Assembly: GCF_003953935.1 (NCBI RefSeq)
Contig: NZ_RXLQ01000015.1
Location: 1 to 64,000, forward strand
Length of the DNA stretch: 64,000 nucleotides
Reading direction: 5' to 3'
Source: Massilia atriviolacea
Lineage (GTDB): Bacteria; Pseudomonadota; Gammaproteobacteria; Burkholderiales; Burkholderiaceae_D
Shown: positions 1 through 8,929 of the stretch, in pieces
How the letters are laid out: each line of letters opens with the position of its first letter
How positions within the stretch are numbered: the first letter of the stretch is position 1
The notes under the pieces: model-generated
The model's database searches: none
Seen by the model: the letters and a program-made list of their open reading frames with translations, nothing else
What the model was told of the DNA's origin: nothing
Made by a program: the position numbers and the translations under genes

Positions 1-285
1 ACCTGGGCCGAAGAATTCGAAGATGTCGGTTTTCAAAAAGGAAATGCCGAAGGCATCGCAACAGGCCTCGCGAAAGGCATCACGGAAGGCATTGCAAAAG
101 GACAGGTCGTGGCACTGCGCGGCATGCTGGACAAACTGCTGCGCAAGCGCTTCGGCGATCTGCCGGAACCGGCGGCGCAGCGCATCGCCACGGCCACGCA
201 GACCGAACTGGAACAGTGGTTCGAACGCGGCCTCGACGCGCCTGTCCTGGATGCCGTCTTCGGCGACGGGGCCGCGCCGCCCTAG
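1..285 (+). CDS. C-terminal part of a DUF4351 / Rpn-like protein (5' end outside window)
   Basis: An open frame runs from base 1 to a TAG at 283-285 with no start inside the window. The 94 visible residues begin with Gly/Ala/Lys-rich repeats (KGNAEGIATGLAKGITEG) and end with a helical block (LRGMLDKLLRKRFGDLPEP) followed by QTELEQWFERGLDAPVLDAVF. That pattern is typical of the DUF4351 tail of Rpn/YhgA-like putative nucleases of the PD-(D/E)XK transposase family. The N-terminal nuclease part would lie upstream, so activity cannot be judged. An ATG at position 23 opens another frame that I regard as a shadow. Confidence 0.6.
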   Translation, partial: TWAEEFEDVGFQKGNAEGIATGLAKGITEGIAKGQVVALRGMLDKLLRKRFGDLPEPAAQRIATATQTELEQWFERGLDAPVLDAVFGDGAAPP

Positions 286-291
286 CCGCGC

Positions 292-1038
292 CTAGTCGTG
301 CGGCGGCGTGTTCAGTTCGCGCATGGCCATGTTGGCCAGGTCTTCCAGCCCTTGCAGCTCGCGGCTCTTGAGTCGGCGCGGCTCGCGGTCGATCACGCAC
401 AGGGTTCCCAGCGCCAGTTCATTCACACCGATCAAGGGAAACGCCGCGTAAAAGCGGATCTCGGGCGCGCCCGTCACCAGGGGATTGTCGCGAAAGCGCG
501 CGTCCTGCAGGGCATCTTCGACGATGAACGGATCGCGCTGCAGGATCGCGTGGGAACAGAAGGCCCATTCGCGCGGCGTCTCGGCCGCTTTCAGACCGAC
601 GCGCGCCTTGAACCACTGGCGCTGCGCCGTCAGCAAGGTAATCAGGGCGATCGGACAATCGGTTACCGCCGCGGCAAGGCGCGCAATCCGCTCGAAGCGC
701 TCCTCGGCGGGCGACGGTACCAGCTGCAAGGCCGCCAGCGCCGACAGGCGCAACTGCTCCTGCGCGCCGACCGGATACGGGGGCGCGGCCGGCATGAGGA
801 ATTCGGGCGCCAGCGGCGCCGCGCCGGCCGGATCGGACGCGGCGAGCAGGTGAGCCGGCCGGGTCATGCGCAATACTGAACTCATCAGCGCACGGCGATG
901 CCCGCCCGGCGTCTTCCAGGAGGCGATCGCCCCGCTTTCCATCCACAGCTGCACCGTACTGGTGGCCACCCCCAGCAAACGGGCGGCGTCGCTGGTGGTC
1001 ATCACAGGATCGGACGTCGCTTTCAAGGAGCGAGACAT
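292..1038 (-). CDS. MerR/excisionase-like HTH plus GAF domain regulator
   Basis: The 248-residue protein starts MSRSLK. An earlier in-frame start at 1092 would add 18 residues without a good ribosome site. Residues about 13-50 form a short helix-turn-helix of the excisionase/helix_turn_helix_17 type (TTSDAARLLGVATSTVQLW, then the wing-like KTPGGHRR). Residues about 110-240 are a GAF domain (ITLLTAQRQWFKARVG, WAFCSHAI, YAAFPLIG, GTLCVIDREPR). The combination suggests a DNA-binding sensor of a small ligand or redox state; the ligand cannot be inferred. It is divergent from the chemotaxis receptor at 1297. Confidence 0.75.
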   Translation of the reverse strand: MSRSLKATSDPVMTTSDAARLLGVATSTVQLWMESGAIASWKTPGGHRRALMSSVLRMTRPAHLLAASDPAGAAPLAPEFLMPAAPPYPVGAQEQLRLSALAALQLVPSPAEERFERIARLAAAVTDCPIALITLLTAQRQWFKARVGLKAAETPREWAFCSHAILQRDPFIVEDALQDARFRDNPLVTGAPEIRFYAAFPLIGVNELALGTLCVIDREPRRLKSRELQGLEDLANMAMRELNTPPHD

Positions 1039-1296
1039 GATTAATTTCCACAAAGAAAAATCCAGTGTACCCGGCAATGGGCATTTCCTCAAGTGCGTAA
1101 TTACCGGAATTGATGATCAGCCTGCAAATTTGTGGGAATTGACGACGAATCGTCACTATCGTCAAATATTTGTTGAGTTTAAGAAATTTTCAGTTCAGAA
1201 TGCCAACAGCTTCACCACATGTCGCGTGCTCACGCTGTTGCCGGGTTGAGCGACGCCTTGGATGTCGAACCGCTCGATCTTTGCCCCTCTGCCATC

Positions 1297-2838
1297 ATGA
1301 AAATTGCAACCAAACTCTATAGCGCCTTTACCCTGGTTCTTGCCATCACCTTGGTGCTGGCGGTCTTCGCTGTCATACGCATGAACAGCGTCGACAAGGC
1401 CGTGATCGACCTCAACAGGGTCACCGAGGAAAAACTCGACCCGCTGCACGTGGCGCGCGAAGCGCTGGCCCAGACCGGCATTGCCGCGCGCAATGCTTTC
1501 ATCTTCGTGGACACTGGCGCCGCCAACAGGGAACTCGACATCGTCGACCGCGAAAAGGCGGTCTACCTCGGCGCCCTGGCCCGGCTCGACAAGGTATTCG
1601 GCGCCGACGCCGACTTCGCCAAGGTGAAGGCGGGCCTGCACGCCATGGCCAGGGAACTCGAGCGTCCGCGCCAGTTTCGCGCCAGGGCCGAGATGGATGC
1701 CTTCGGCAAATTCCTGGTGGAAGAGTGCAGCCCGCTGCGGCGCCAGATCGTGGCCGACATCGACGTGCTGCTGAAAAAAGTCCAGGCGCAAAGCAAGGCC
1801 GCCAGCGACGAGGCCGGCAGCCAGGCCGCCAGCGCGACGCTCTGGATCGGCGCGCTCAGCATCCTGTCGGTGCTGGTCTGCCTCAGCGTCGGCTTCCTGA
1901 TCGTGCGCGGCCTGCTCAATCAGCTCGGCGGCGAGCCGGCCTACGCCACCGACGTGGCGCAGCGGATCGCCAAGGGCGAACTGCAGCACGCGGTGAATGT
2001 GCAAGCCGCCGTCCCATCGAGCCTGGTGTTTGCGATCAAGACCATGCGCGATAGCCTGAGCAGCATCGTTTCCAAGGTCCGGCACGGCACCGAATCGATG
2101 GCGCTGGCGTCGAGCGAGATCGCGGCCGGCAATATCGACCTGTCGAACCGCACCGAACACCAGGCTTCGGCGCTGGCCGAGGTGGCCGCCTCGATGGCGC
2201 AGCTGGTCAGTTCGGTCGGACGCAATTCGGAGTACGCGGCCAGCGCCAGCAAACTGGTGCAGGCGGCGTCGGAAGTGTCGGTGCGCGGCGGCGAGGCGGT
2301 CGACGGCGTGGTGGCGACGATGGGCGTGATCAATGCCTCCTCGCGCAAGATCGTGGACATCATTTCGGTGATCGACGGGATCGCCTTCCAGACCAATATC
2401 CTGGCGCTGAACGCGGCCGTGGAAGCGGCCCGGGCCGGCGAACAGGGGCGCGGCTTCGCGGTGGTGGCGACCGAAGTGCGCAACCTGGCGCAGCGCTCGG
2501 CGGCGGCGGCGAAAGAAGTCAAATTGCTGATCGACGATTCGGTGGCCAAGGTCGGCACCGGCACCGTCCTGGTGGAACAGGCGGGCAACACCATGCGCGA
2601 AGTGGTCGAGGGGGTGCAGCGCGTCAGCCAGATCATGGACGATATTTCGTCGGCCACGCGCGAGCAGAGCGTGGATATCGGCAGCGTCGACAAGGCCATC
2701 GTCAAGCTCGACGAAATGACCTTGCAGAATGCGGCGCTGGTGGAACAGGCGGCCGCGGCGGCGCAGTCGATGCAGAACCAGGCAGCCGAGCTGGCCGACG
2801 TGGTGCGCGTGTTCAAGCTGGAGGCGGCGCACGCGTAA
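1297..2838 (+). CDS. methyl-accepting chemotaxis protein
   Basis: This 513-residue inner-membrane receptor has a first membrane helix at residues 8-28, a four-helix-bundle-type periplasmic domain, a second helix at about 180-205 and a HAMP linker beginning [21 protein letters not shown] long cytoplasmic coiled coil follows. The CheA/CheW-binding hairpin tip is clear at about residues 362-390 ([18 protein letters not shown], then [17 protein letters not shown]). The start [11 protein letters not shown] is chosen because it directly precedes the first membrane helix; an in-frame ATG at 1219 adds a non-signal-like extension. The family relays ligand occupancy to CheA. No che genes lie nearby, so it is an orphan receptor. 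A terminator follows the stop. Confidence 0.93.
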   Translation: MKIATKLYSAFTLVLAITLVLAVFAVIRMNSVDKAVIDLNRVTEEKLDPLHVAREALAQTGIAARNAFIFVDTGAANRELDIVDREKAVYLGALARLDKVFGADADFAKVKAGLHAMARELERPRQFRARAEMDAFGKFLVEECSPLRRQIVADIDVLLKKVQAQSKAASDEAGSQAASATLWIGALSILSVLVCLSVGFLIVRGLLNQLGGEPAYATDVAQRIAKGELQHAVNVQAAVPSSLVFAIKTMRDSLSSIVSKVRHGTESMALASSEIAAGNIDLSNRTEHQASALAEVAASMAQLVSSVGRNSEYAASASKLVQAASEVSVRGGEAVDGVVATMGVINASSRKIVDIISVIDGIAFQTNILALNAAVEAARAGEQGRGFAVVATEVRNLAQRSAAAAKEVKLLIDDSVAKVGTGTVLVEQAGNTMREVVEGVQRVSQIMDDISSATREQSVDIGSVDKAIVKLDEMTLQNAALVEQAAAAAQSMQNQAAELADVVRVFKLEAAHA

Positions 2839-2850
2839 GCTGCGCGGCGC

Positions 2851-2895
2851 AAAAAAAACCGGGTACGCCCGCTGACGGCGCTCCCGGTCTTTTTA
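2851..2895. terminator. bidirectional rho-independent terminator
   Basis: The stem ACCGGG (2858-2863) pairs with CCCGGT (2883-2888). An A-run precedes it and TCTTTTT follows, so it can stop transcription of the chemotaxis receptor on the plus strand and of the convergent gene ending at 2912 on the minus strand. Confidence 0.75.
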
Positions 2896-2911
2896 AGCCA
2901 CGCTCACCGCG

Positions 2912-3298
2912 TCAGGCCGACTGCATGCTGCCTTCTTCGGCAAAATACTTGCGCGCGTAGGAGAGCAGCTGGGCATCGTTCGGATGGTCGACCGTTTCGA
3001 CGCTGACCACCTTGGCGGCGATGGCGGCGTGCTGCTTTTCCAGGTGCTTGATGAAGACCAGCTTTTCCTGGCCGGGGCCGACGATCAGGATTTCCTGCGC
3101 GGCGCCGATGGCGGCGGCGATCTCGTTGAGGTACTCGGGATTGCGCTCCGATTCGACACTGGCATCGACGCCGGCTTTTTTATGCTGCGCATGGACGGAA
3201 GCGGTCTTGATGACTTCCGATTCGGCGGCCTTGCGCGTGAAATGGATGACGTGAGCTTCGGCCTGGTCGAGCCAGACGACGACGTGATTGAATGACAT
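2912..3298 (-). CDS. translational machinery-associated protein (eRF1 domain 3-like)
   Basis: This 128-residue cytoplasmic protein starts MSFNHVVVWLDQAEAHVIHF and has the core EILIVGPGQEKLVFIKHL and a tail VDHPNDAQLLSYARKYF. These are features of a small Burkholderiales family annotated as translational machinery proteins, which resemble the Pelota/eRF1 C-terminal domain. The start is well placed: AAGGAATT lies seven bases upstream of the ATG. The biological role of the family is not firmly established. It is convergent with the chemotaxis receptor, and the amine oxidase lies upstream on the same strand after a 227-bp gap. Confidence 0.75.
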   Translation of the reverse strand: MSFNHVVVWLDQAEAHVIHFTRKAAESEVIKTASVHAQHKKAGVDASVESERNPEYLNEIAAAIGAAQEILIVGPGQEKLVFIKHLEKQHAAIAAKVVSVETVDHPNDAQLLSYARKYFAEEGSMQSA

Positions 3299-3525
3299 GG
3301 TGGAATTCCTTGAGGTGAAGCGTGAGCGTGCGCGGACGGCCGCCCGAGATGCAAGGCGCGCCGTAAAAAGACGGCGCGGCCAGAGAGCCGCGCCCGAAAC
3401 GGAAAATGCGCCGGCTGGGGGCCGGGGCATTGCAATCGAAGAGGCGATTGTGCCCGCCTGAAGCGAGCCCGTCCGTACGGAAGCGCACGTAGCCGGGATA
3501 TCCATTTTTCGCGCGCCCGCGCGCT

Positions 3526-5052
3526 TCAGCGCCCCTGCAAGATCGCTTCCAGCGCCAGCTCGGAACTGTTCAGCGCCCCTTCCACGAAACCCTGGTAATC
3601 GGAATACGCTTCGCCGACGATGTGCACGTTCTTCGCCCCGCTGCCGAAGTCGAAGGCCTTGAAGGCGTCCATCACCTTCCATGAGCGCACGCCCGGCTGC
3701 CAGCCGTGGTTGGCGGCCCCGTACGGCGCGCGCGCCCAGTCGCGGATGCCGTAGGTAATGATCGAATTCTTGATGTAGGCCGTGGCCTGGGCCAGGGTCT
3801 GGTCGCGGAACACCGCCTTCGAATGGTCGTTGAGCTTGAGGTGCGATTCGTTCGTTTCCAGCAGGCGCTTGACGTCGCGCGCCACGAACAGGGCAAAGGC
3901 GTCGACGATGCGCGCATCCTGGTCGACTTCGGCGCGGTCGTGCTTGTCCGGCTCGCTCAGGTAATGGCGCCAGAATTCGGTCGACGGGCGGTCCATGTAC
4001 AGCAGCACCATGCCGTGGCCGTCGAGGTCGCGCCCCTGCGGACGGCGGAAGTAATGCACTTCGCGGGTCGGCAGGCAATTCGCATACTGCTGCGGCGGCT
4101 GGTCGTAATCCCACCAGGGCGCGTTGCTGACGAAGAAAATCTTCAGCATCGGAAAGCCGTTGACGGCGTCCAGATGGGTGGCGATGTGCTCCGGCAGGTG
4201 CGGCGCCAGCTTGACCAGGGGCAGGCGCGGCAGCGCCAGGATCAGGCGCGCCGCCGGCAGCTTGATGGTGTCGTTCTTGGTGCGCACGTCCAGTTCCAGG
4301 CTCGCCTGGCCCAGCCCGGTCGGGCGGAAACCGAGCAGGGTATGGCCGCCGGCCAGGGTGATGTTCGGCAGGCTGTGGATCTTGGCCATCAGGCCCTCGG
4401 TCAGCTTGGCCGAACCGCCGGCGATGCTGGCCAGTTTCTGGCCCACGGTCTTGAGCGCGCGCAGCCACCAGATGATCCATTCGATGGCATTGAGGTTCTC
4501 GGGAATCATGTGATAGAAGGTGCCGGTGTCGCGCAGCTTGACCAGCGCCCGGTGGCTGAGGATGCCGTTGCCGGACATCACGTTCCAGAATCCCGTGGCC
4601 CAGAGCGGATGGCCGTGCAGCTGCGCGTGGCGGCGCAGGCGGTTGTAGTCGGCTTCGGTCAGGCCGTCGATCCAGGCCTGGTCGTCCGGCTCGCGCCCCA
4701 TCACCAGCATGATGCCGCGCTTGAGCAGTTGCAGCGAGTTCAGGCCCTGCTCTTCGGGCGGCAGCTGGCTGTCGGGCACGCTGATTTCGTCGGCCGAGGG
4801 GCCGGAAAAGTCGACCAGGCCCACGCCCAGTTCCGCGCACAGGCGGGCGAAGCGCGGCTGCAGGGTCGGTTCGAAGCGCATCGGGCCGTATTCGGCGATG
4901 AAGCCGTCCATGTCTTCGGTTTCGATGCGTCCGCCCCAGCGGTCGGACGAGGCTTCCAGGATCAGCACCTGGTGCCCGGCTTCGGCCAGGCGGATGGCGC
5001 AGTACAGGCCGGAGACGCCGCCGCCGGCGATGACGATGTGTTGTTCGGACAT
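3526..5052 (-). CDS. FAD-dependent amine oxidase family protein
   Basis: This 508-residue protein opens with an FAD-binding Rossmann fold (IVIAGGGVSGLYCAIRLAEA at residues 5-24), followed by the WGGRIE motif at about 38-43 that is characteristic of flavin monoamine oxidases and protoporphyrinogen-oxidase-like enzymes. The C-terminal flavin-contacting segment is also present (HIVGEAYSDYQGFVEGALNSS). No signal peptide is visible, so it is probably cytoplasmic. Family members oxidise primary or secondary amines using O2; the substrate here is unknown. It shares the minus strand with the LysR gene upstream, but a gap of about 100 bp separates them. Confidence 0.85.
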   Translation of the reverse strand: MSEQHIVIAGGGVSGLYCAIRLAEAGHQVLILEASSDRWGGRIETEDMDGFIAEYGPMRFEPTLQPRFARLCAELGVGLVDFSGPSADEISVPDSQLPPEEQGLNSLQLLKRGIMLVMGREPDDQAWIDGLTEADYNRLRRHAQLHGHPLWATGFWNVMSGNGILSHRALVKLRDTGTFYHMIPENLNAIEWIIWWLRALKTVGQKLASIAGGSAKLTEGLMAKIHSLPNITLAGGHTLLGFRPTGLGQASLELDVRTKNDTIKLPAARLILALPRLPLVKLAPHLPEHIATHLDAVNGFPMLKIFFVSNAPWWDYDQPPQQYANCLPTREVHYFRRPQGRDLDGHGMVLLYMDRPSTEFWRHYLSEPDKHDRAEVDQDARIVDAFALFVARDVKRLLETNESHLKLNDHSKAVFRDQTLAQATAYIKNSIITYGIRDWARAPYGAANHGWQPGVRSWKVMDAFKAFDFGSGAKNVHIVGEAYSDYQGFVEGALNSSELALEAILQGR

Positions 5053-5157
5053 GGAAAAGGTTCGCGCGAGTGTTGTGCCTTTGGCACCGAGGGCGCGATT
5101 GTGCCATGTAATTGCCGGGCTGGGCAGGTCGATCGCGCCGTCCTGGCGGTGTTAGCG

Positions 5158-6066
5158 CTACCGCGGCAACACCTGCGCCGGGGCCGTCCGCGAGCGCGCC
5201 GCTTCGGCCTCGATCCATTCGACGAAGGCGCGCGCGCCCGAGGCGGCAAAGCTGTCCGGCAAACCGACCAGGTAATAACCGAATTGCGTCGGCCATTGCG
5301 CCTCCAGCGCCTTGCGCAGACGCCCGTTCGCCAGGTCGGCGCCGGCGTAGATATCGCGCACCAGCGCCAGCCCCTGCCCTTCGCAGGCGGCGCGCACCAG
5401 CAAATGCTCGTCGCTGAACGCGAGCCCGCGGCGCGCCTTGGGCGAGGCGCTGCCGCTGGCCTGCAGCCACAATGTCCAGTCGCGCCGTTCCCGGTCGTGC
5501 AGCAGGGGATACGCCAGGCAATCGGCCGGGCAGCGGATCGGCGGCCCCTGGCGCAACAGCTCCGGCGCGCCGACGACGATCATTTCGGGCGACATCAGCC
5601 AGCGCGATGCGAGTCCCGGATAGCTGCCCAGGCCGTGCCGGATGGCGAAATCGATTGCCTCGTTCTTCAGGTCGACCACGCGCGCATCGCTGTCGATCGC
5701 GAGCGCGACGGCCGGATGCCGGCGCGCAAAATCGCCCAGGCGCGGCAATAACCAGCCGGACGCGAACGAGGGCATCACGCTCACCACCAGCTGCCGCGCA
5801 GCGTCATCCGGCAAGTCGCGGCGCGCGACGGTTTCGATCTGCTGGAACGCGGCGCGCAGGTCCGCATACAAGGCCGCCCCGGCCGCGGTGGGGGTGACCC
5901 CGGTCCGGGTCCGCTCGAACAGGCGCTGCCCGTGCCGCAATTCCAGCTCGCGCATGCGCTGGCTGATGGCGCCCGCGCTCACATGCAATTCGCACGCGGC
6001 CTGTTTCATGCTGCCGGCGCGGCAAACGACAAAGAAGGTATGGAAGCCCTGGAGCGGAATGTGCAT
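5158..6066 (-). CDS. LysR-family transcriptional regulator
   Basis: This 302-residue protein carries an N-terminal winged helix-turn-helix (residues about 4-60: TFFVVCRAGSMKQAACELHV, SAGAISQRMRELE, LFERTRTGVTPT). A type 2 periplasmic-binding-like effector domain runs from about residue 90 to the end. It is transcribed divergently from the PLP decarboxylase at 6172 with 105 bp between the starts, the usual LysR arrangement, so that gene is the most likely target. The effector is unknown. Confidence 0.88.
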   Translation of the reverse strand: MHIPLQGFHTFFVVCRAGSMKQAACELHVSAGAISQRMRELELRHGQRLFERTRTGVTPTAAGAALYADLRAAFQQIETVARRDLPDDAARQLVVSVMPSFASGWLLPRLGDFARRHPAVALAIDSDARVVDLKNEAIDFAIRHGLGSYPGLASRWLMSPEMIVVGAPELLRQGPPIRCPADCLAYPLLHDRERRDWTLWLQASGSASPKARRGLAFSDEHLLVRAACEGQGLALVRDIYAGADLANGRLRKALEAQWPTQFGYYLVGLPDSFAASGARAFVEWIEAEAARSRTAPAQVLPR

Positions 6067-6171
6067 GCTTCACTTTAGCCCAGCTAAGGTGAAACCGGCA
6101 ACAGATCGTTTGCGCGCGCCGGGCGCCGCGTTTACGCTCGGGCCATCCCATTCAAGCAGCCTTCAATCTCC

Positions 6172-7614
6172 ATGAGCACCATCTCCCCGTTTCGCCCGGC
6201 ACTGGAACGTGCCCTGAACCACGCGCTGGCCCACCTCGATGGCCTGGAGCGGCAAGCGGTCGGCGCCCGCGCCAGCCTCGACACGCTGCGCGCGCGCTTG
6301 TCCGTGCCCCTGGGCGACGCCGGCATGCCGGCCGCACAGGTCATCGACGAGCTGGCCGCCGCCACGGCCGGCGGCATCAACGGCAGCGCCGGCGGGCGCT
6401 TTTTCGGCTGGGTGATCGGCGGCGCCTTGCCGGCCGCGCTGGCGGCCGACTGGCTCACCAGCGCCTGGGACCAGAACGCCGCCACCTTTGCCTGCGCGCC
6501 GGCCGTGACCGTGATCGAAGAAGTCTGCGGCGGCTGGCTGAAGGAGTTGCTCGGCCTGCCGCGCGACGCCAGCTTCGCCCTCACCAGCGGTTGCCAGATG
6601 GCGCACGCGAGCGCCCTGGCGGCGGCCCGCAATGCCCTGCTGGCGCGCCGTGGATGGGATGTGGAACGCGACGGCCTGTGCGGCGCGCCGCCGCTGCGCA
6701 TCCTGAGCGGCGACCAGTTCCACGGCAGCATCACGCGCGCGGCCCGCCTGCTGGGCCTGGGCAGCGGCGCCGTCACCGGCCTGCCCGTCAACCAGGCCGG
6801 CCAGTTGGAGGCGGCGACGCTGCAACAGGCGCTGATCGGCAGCGCCGGGGGCCCGGTGATCGTGCTGCTGCAGGCGGGCGACCTGAACATCGGCGCCTGC
6901 GACCGGTTCGCCGAACTGATCCCGCTGGCGCACCGCTACGGCGCCTGGGTGCACGTGGACGGCGCCTTCGGCCTGTGGGCCAACGCCAGCGCGCGCTACC
7001 GCCACCTGCTGGCCGGCGTGGCGCACGCCGATTCCTGGGCGACCGACGGCCACAAGTGGCTGAACGTCCCCTACGACAGCGGATTTGCCTTTGTCGCCCA
7101 TGCCGATGCGCAGCGCCGCGCCATGTCCTACGAAGCCAGTTACGTTGCCCACAACGACCATGTGCGCGAGCCCAAGGACTGGAATCCGGAATGGTCGCGG
7201 CGCGCACGCGGCGTGGCGGCCTATGCCGCCCTGCGCCAGCTCGGGCGCGACGGCGTGGACGCCATGATCGAGCGCTGCTGCGCGGCCGCGCACGCGCTGG
7301 TGAGCGGCATCGCCGCCCTGCCCGGCGTCGAACTGGTGTGGGCACCGACGCTCAACCAGGGCCTGCTGCGCTTTCCCGACCCCAGGCCGGGCGCCACCGA
7401 GGCCGACCACGACCGCTGGACGGATCAGGTCAGCGGCGCCGTGCTGGCCGGCGGCGAAGCGCTGTTCAGCAACACCACCTGGCGCGGCAAGCGCTGCATG
7501 CGCGTGTCGGTATGCAATTGGCAGACCGGCGACGCCGACGTCGCGCGCGCGGTCGCGGCGCTCGCCCGGGTGCTGGAGAGGGCCCGGCCACGCCCCCCTG
7601 ACTTAGCGGTATGA
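6172..7614 (+). CDS. group II PLP-dependent decarboxylase
   Basis: This 480-residue protein is of the aromatic/aspartate/glutamate decarboxylase type (fold type I). The Schiff-base lysine is K295 in TDGHKWLNVPYDSG, and the pyridine-ring aspartate is D263 in HVDGAFGLWA. An N-terminal aromatic/Gly segment typical of the family is also present (GGRFFGWVIGGALPAA). Family members decarboxylate L-amino acids; related proteins act on aromatic amino acids, DABA or glutamate, and the sequence does not distinguish these. Divergent transcription from the LysR gene suggests substrate-induced expression. Confidence 0.87.
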   Translation: MSTISPFRPALERALNHALAHLDGLERQAVGARASLDTLRARLSVPLGDAGMPAAQVIDELAAATAGGINGSAGGRFFGWVIGGALPAALAADWLTSAWDQNAATFACAPAVTVIEEVCGGWLKELLGLPRDASFALTSGCQMAHASALAAARNALLARRGWDVERDGLCGAPPLRILSGDQFHGSITRAARLLGLGSGAVTGLPVNQAGQLEAATLQQALIGSAGGPVIVLLQAGDLNIGACDRFAELIPLAHRYGAWVHVDGAFGLWANASARYRHLLAGVAHADSWATDGHKWLNVPYDSGFAFVAHADAQRRAMSYEASYVAHNDHVREPKDWNPEWSRRARGVAAYAALRQLGRDGVDAMIERCCAAAHALVSGIAALPGVELVWAPTLNQGLLRFPDPRPGATEADHDRWTDQVSGAVLAGGEALFSNTTWRGKRCMRVSVCNWQTGDADVARAVAALARVLERARPRPPDLAV

Positions 7615-7659
7615 ACGCCTGACGAGCGCGCGCCGGCTTGGCGCCTCAATAGATCGGAG

Positions 7660-8394
7660 TTATTCCAGGTTCTCGTGAAAGCCGCTGCCGCCGCGCTTCC
7701 AGTAAGCCGCCGCGCGGATGGCATGCTTGCCCAGGCCCTTGACGCCGACCAGTTCCTGGCGCACGGCGGCCATGGTCGCCGCTTCCCCGGCGCACCAGGC
7801 GTAGCCCTCGCCGGCCGGCAGCGCCCAGGCCTGCACCGCGGTCAGCAACGCGGCGTCGCTGGCGACCCAGCGCAGGTCCACCTCGGCGCCGCTGGCAAAG
7901 GCGCGGCGGTCGGCGGCGTCGTCGACCTTGACGATGACGGTGGCGCGGGTGCCGGCCGGCAGTTCTTCCAGCCGGCGCGCGATGGCCGGCAAGCCGGTTT
8001 CGTCGCCGACCAGCAAATGCCAGTCGTAGTCGACGGGAATGATCAGCGAGCCTTTCGGGCCGCCGATGAGGACCTGCTGGCCGGGCTGGGCCTGGGCCGC
8101 CCAGGCCGCGCACGGACCGTCGCCATGCAGGGCGAATTCGATCGTCAGTTCGCCGGCGGCCGGATCGAAGCTGCGCGGGGTGTAATCGCGTCGGGCGGCG
8201 TCGGGACCGTCGCCGAGGATGAATTTGATGTGGTCGTCGAACGAGGCGCTGTGAAAATCGTGCAGCGCCGCGCCGCCGAAGCTGATGCTGCGGAAATGGC
8301 TGCCCAGTTCGCGCACCCGGACTACCTCGACCTGGCGGATCTTGAGCTCGTGGCGCACACGCTGCACACGGCTGACAGGAGCGTCTATACTCAT
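7660..8394 (-). CDS. siderophore-interacting protein (FAD ferric-siderophore reductase)
   Basis: This 244-residue protein is of the ViuB/YqjH class. It has an N-terminal FAD-binding barrel (HFRSISFGG, YTPRSFDPAAGELTIEFALHG, the latter bearing the RSF flavin contact) and a C-terminal NAD(P)H-binding half (GDETGLPAIARRLEELP, then EGYAWCAGEA). The family reduces ferric siderophores in the cytoplasm to release iron. The start MSIDAPV is used because it is preceded by a purine-rich AAAGAGAAAGAG site; an upstream in-frame start would run into the MarR gene. It is divergent from that MarR regulator and shares its operator region. Confidence 0.85.
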   Translation of the reverse strand: MSIDAPVSRVQRVRHELKIRQVEVVRVRELGSHFRSISFGGAALHDFHSASFDDHIKFILGDGPDAARRDYTPRSFDPAAGELTIEFALHGDGPCAAWAAQAQPGQQVLIGGPKGSLIIPVDYDWHLLVGDETGLPAIARRLEELPAGTRATVIVKVDDAADRRAFASGAEVDLRWVASDAALLTAVQAWALPAGEGYAWCAGEAATMAAVRQELVGVKGLGKHAIRAAAYWKRGGSGFHENLE

Positions 8395-8411
8395 CTCTTT
8401 CTCTTTCAATC

Positions 8412-8459
8412 GGTTGACAATGTCCCCTATCATCCACCAATCAAATGACAATGTCAACC
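8412..8459. promoter_or_regulatory. probable MarR operator (dyad between divergent genes)
   Basis: GGTTGACAATGTC (8412-8424) is mirrored by GACAATGTCAACC (8447-8459), a 13-bp inverted repeat with one mismatch. Each arm is itself nearly palindromic (TGACAATGTCA). The dyad lies between the divergent siderophore-reductase and MarR genes, and the left arm covers the MarR start codon. That is the position expected for autoregulation and for repression of the neighbour. Confidence 0.6.
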
Positions 8460-8902
8460 ATTCCGGCGAATCGCGCCCGGATGCCGTTCTGGAACTGATC
8501 CATACGATCATGCACCAGTACCGTTCGCAGCAATTCCAGGCATTGCGCGACGGCCAGCACGAGCTCACGCACATGGAATCGAAGGTGCTGGCCTTCTTCG
8601 GCCATCATCCGGGCGCGACCCAGAGCGAGCTGGCGCGCCGCAGCGGACGCGACAAGGCACAGCTCGCGCGCCTGATCACGGCGCTGCGCGAGCGCGGCTT
8701 GCTGCACGGAGAAGCCGACGCGGCCGACCGCCGCAACACGCGCCTGTCGCTGACCGAGGCCGGCAAGGCCATCCAGCAGGCGGCGCAGGGCGAAGCGGCC
8801 AAGCTGAACGCGCAGGCGGTGCGGGGCATGAACGAGGAGCAGCAGCAGGTATTGCTTGGCCTGTTGCTGCAAGTGAAGGGTAATCTCGACAAGGGCGACT
8901 GA
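8420..8902 (+). CDS. MarR-family transcriptional regulator
   Basis: This 160-residue protein has a central winged helix (LTHMESKVLAFFGHHPGAT, SELARRSGRDKAQLARLITA) and the MarR wing DRRNTRLSLTEAGK at about residues 99-112. The ATG at 8420 is the only in-frame start before the helical core and lies inside the putative operator, so translation begins within the regulatory DNA. The pairing with a ferric-siderophore reductase suggests it represses iron-release genes. This link is inferred from position only. Confidence 0.85.
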   Translation: MSPIIHQSNDNVNHSGESRPDAVLELIHTIMHQYRSQQFQALRDGQHELTHMESKVLAFFGHHPGATQSELARRSGRDKAQLARLITALRERGLLHGEADAADRRNTRLSLTEAGKAIQQAAQGEAAKLNAQAVRGMNEEQQQVLLGLLLQVKGNLDKGD

Positions 8903-8929
8903 CGCGCGGCCACACGCTCCGGATCGTTC

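Noticed and set aside
3358-3377. Hairpin GCGCCGT-AAAAAG-ACGGCGC downstream of the amine oxidase
   Set aside because: No U-run on either strand and the area is generally GC-rich; not strong enough to call a terminator.
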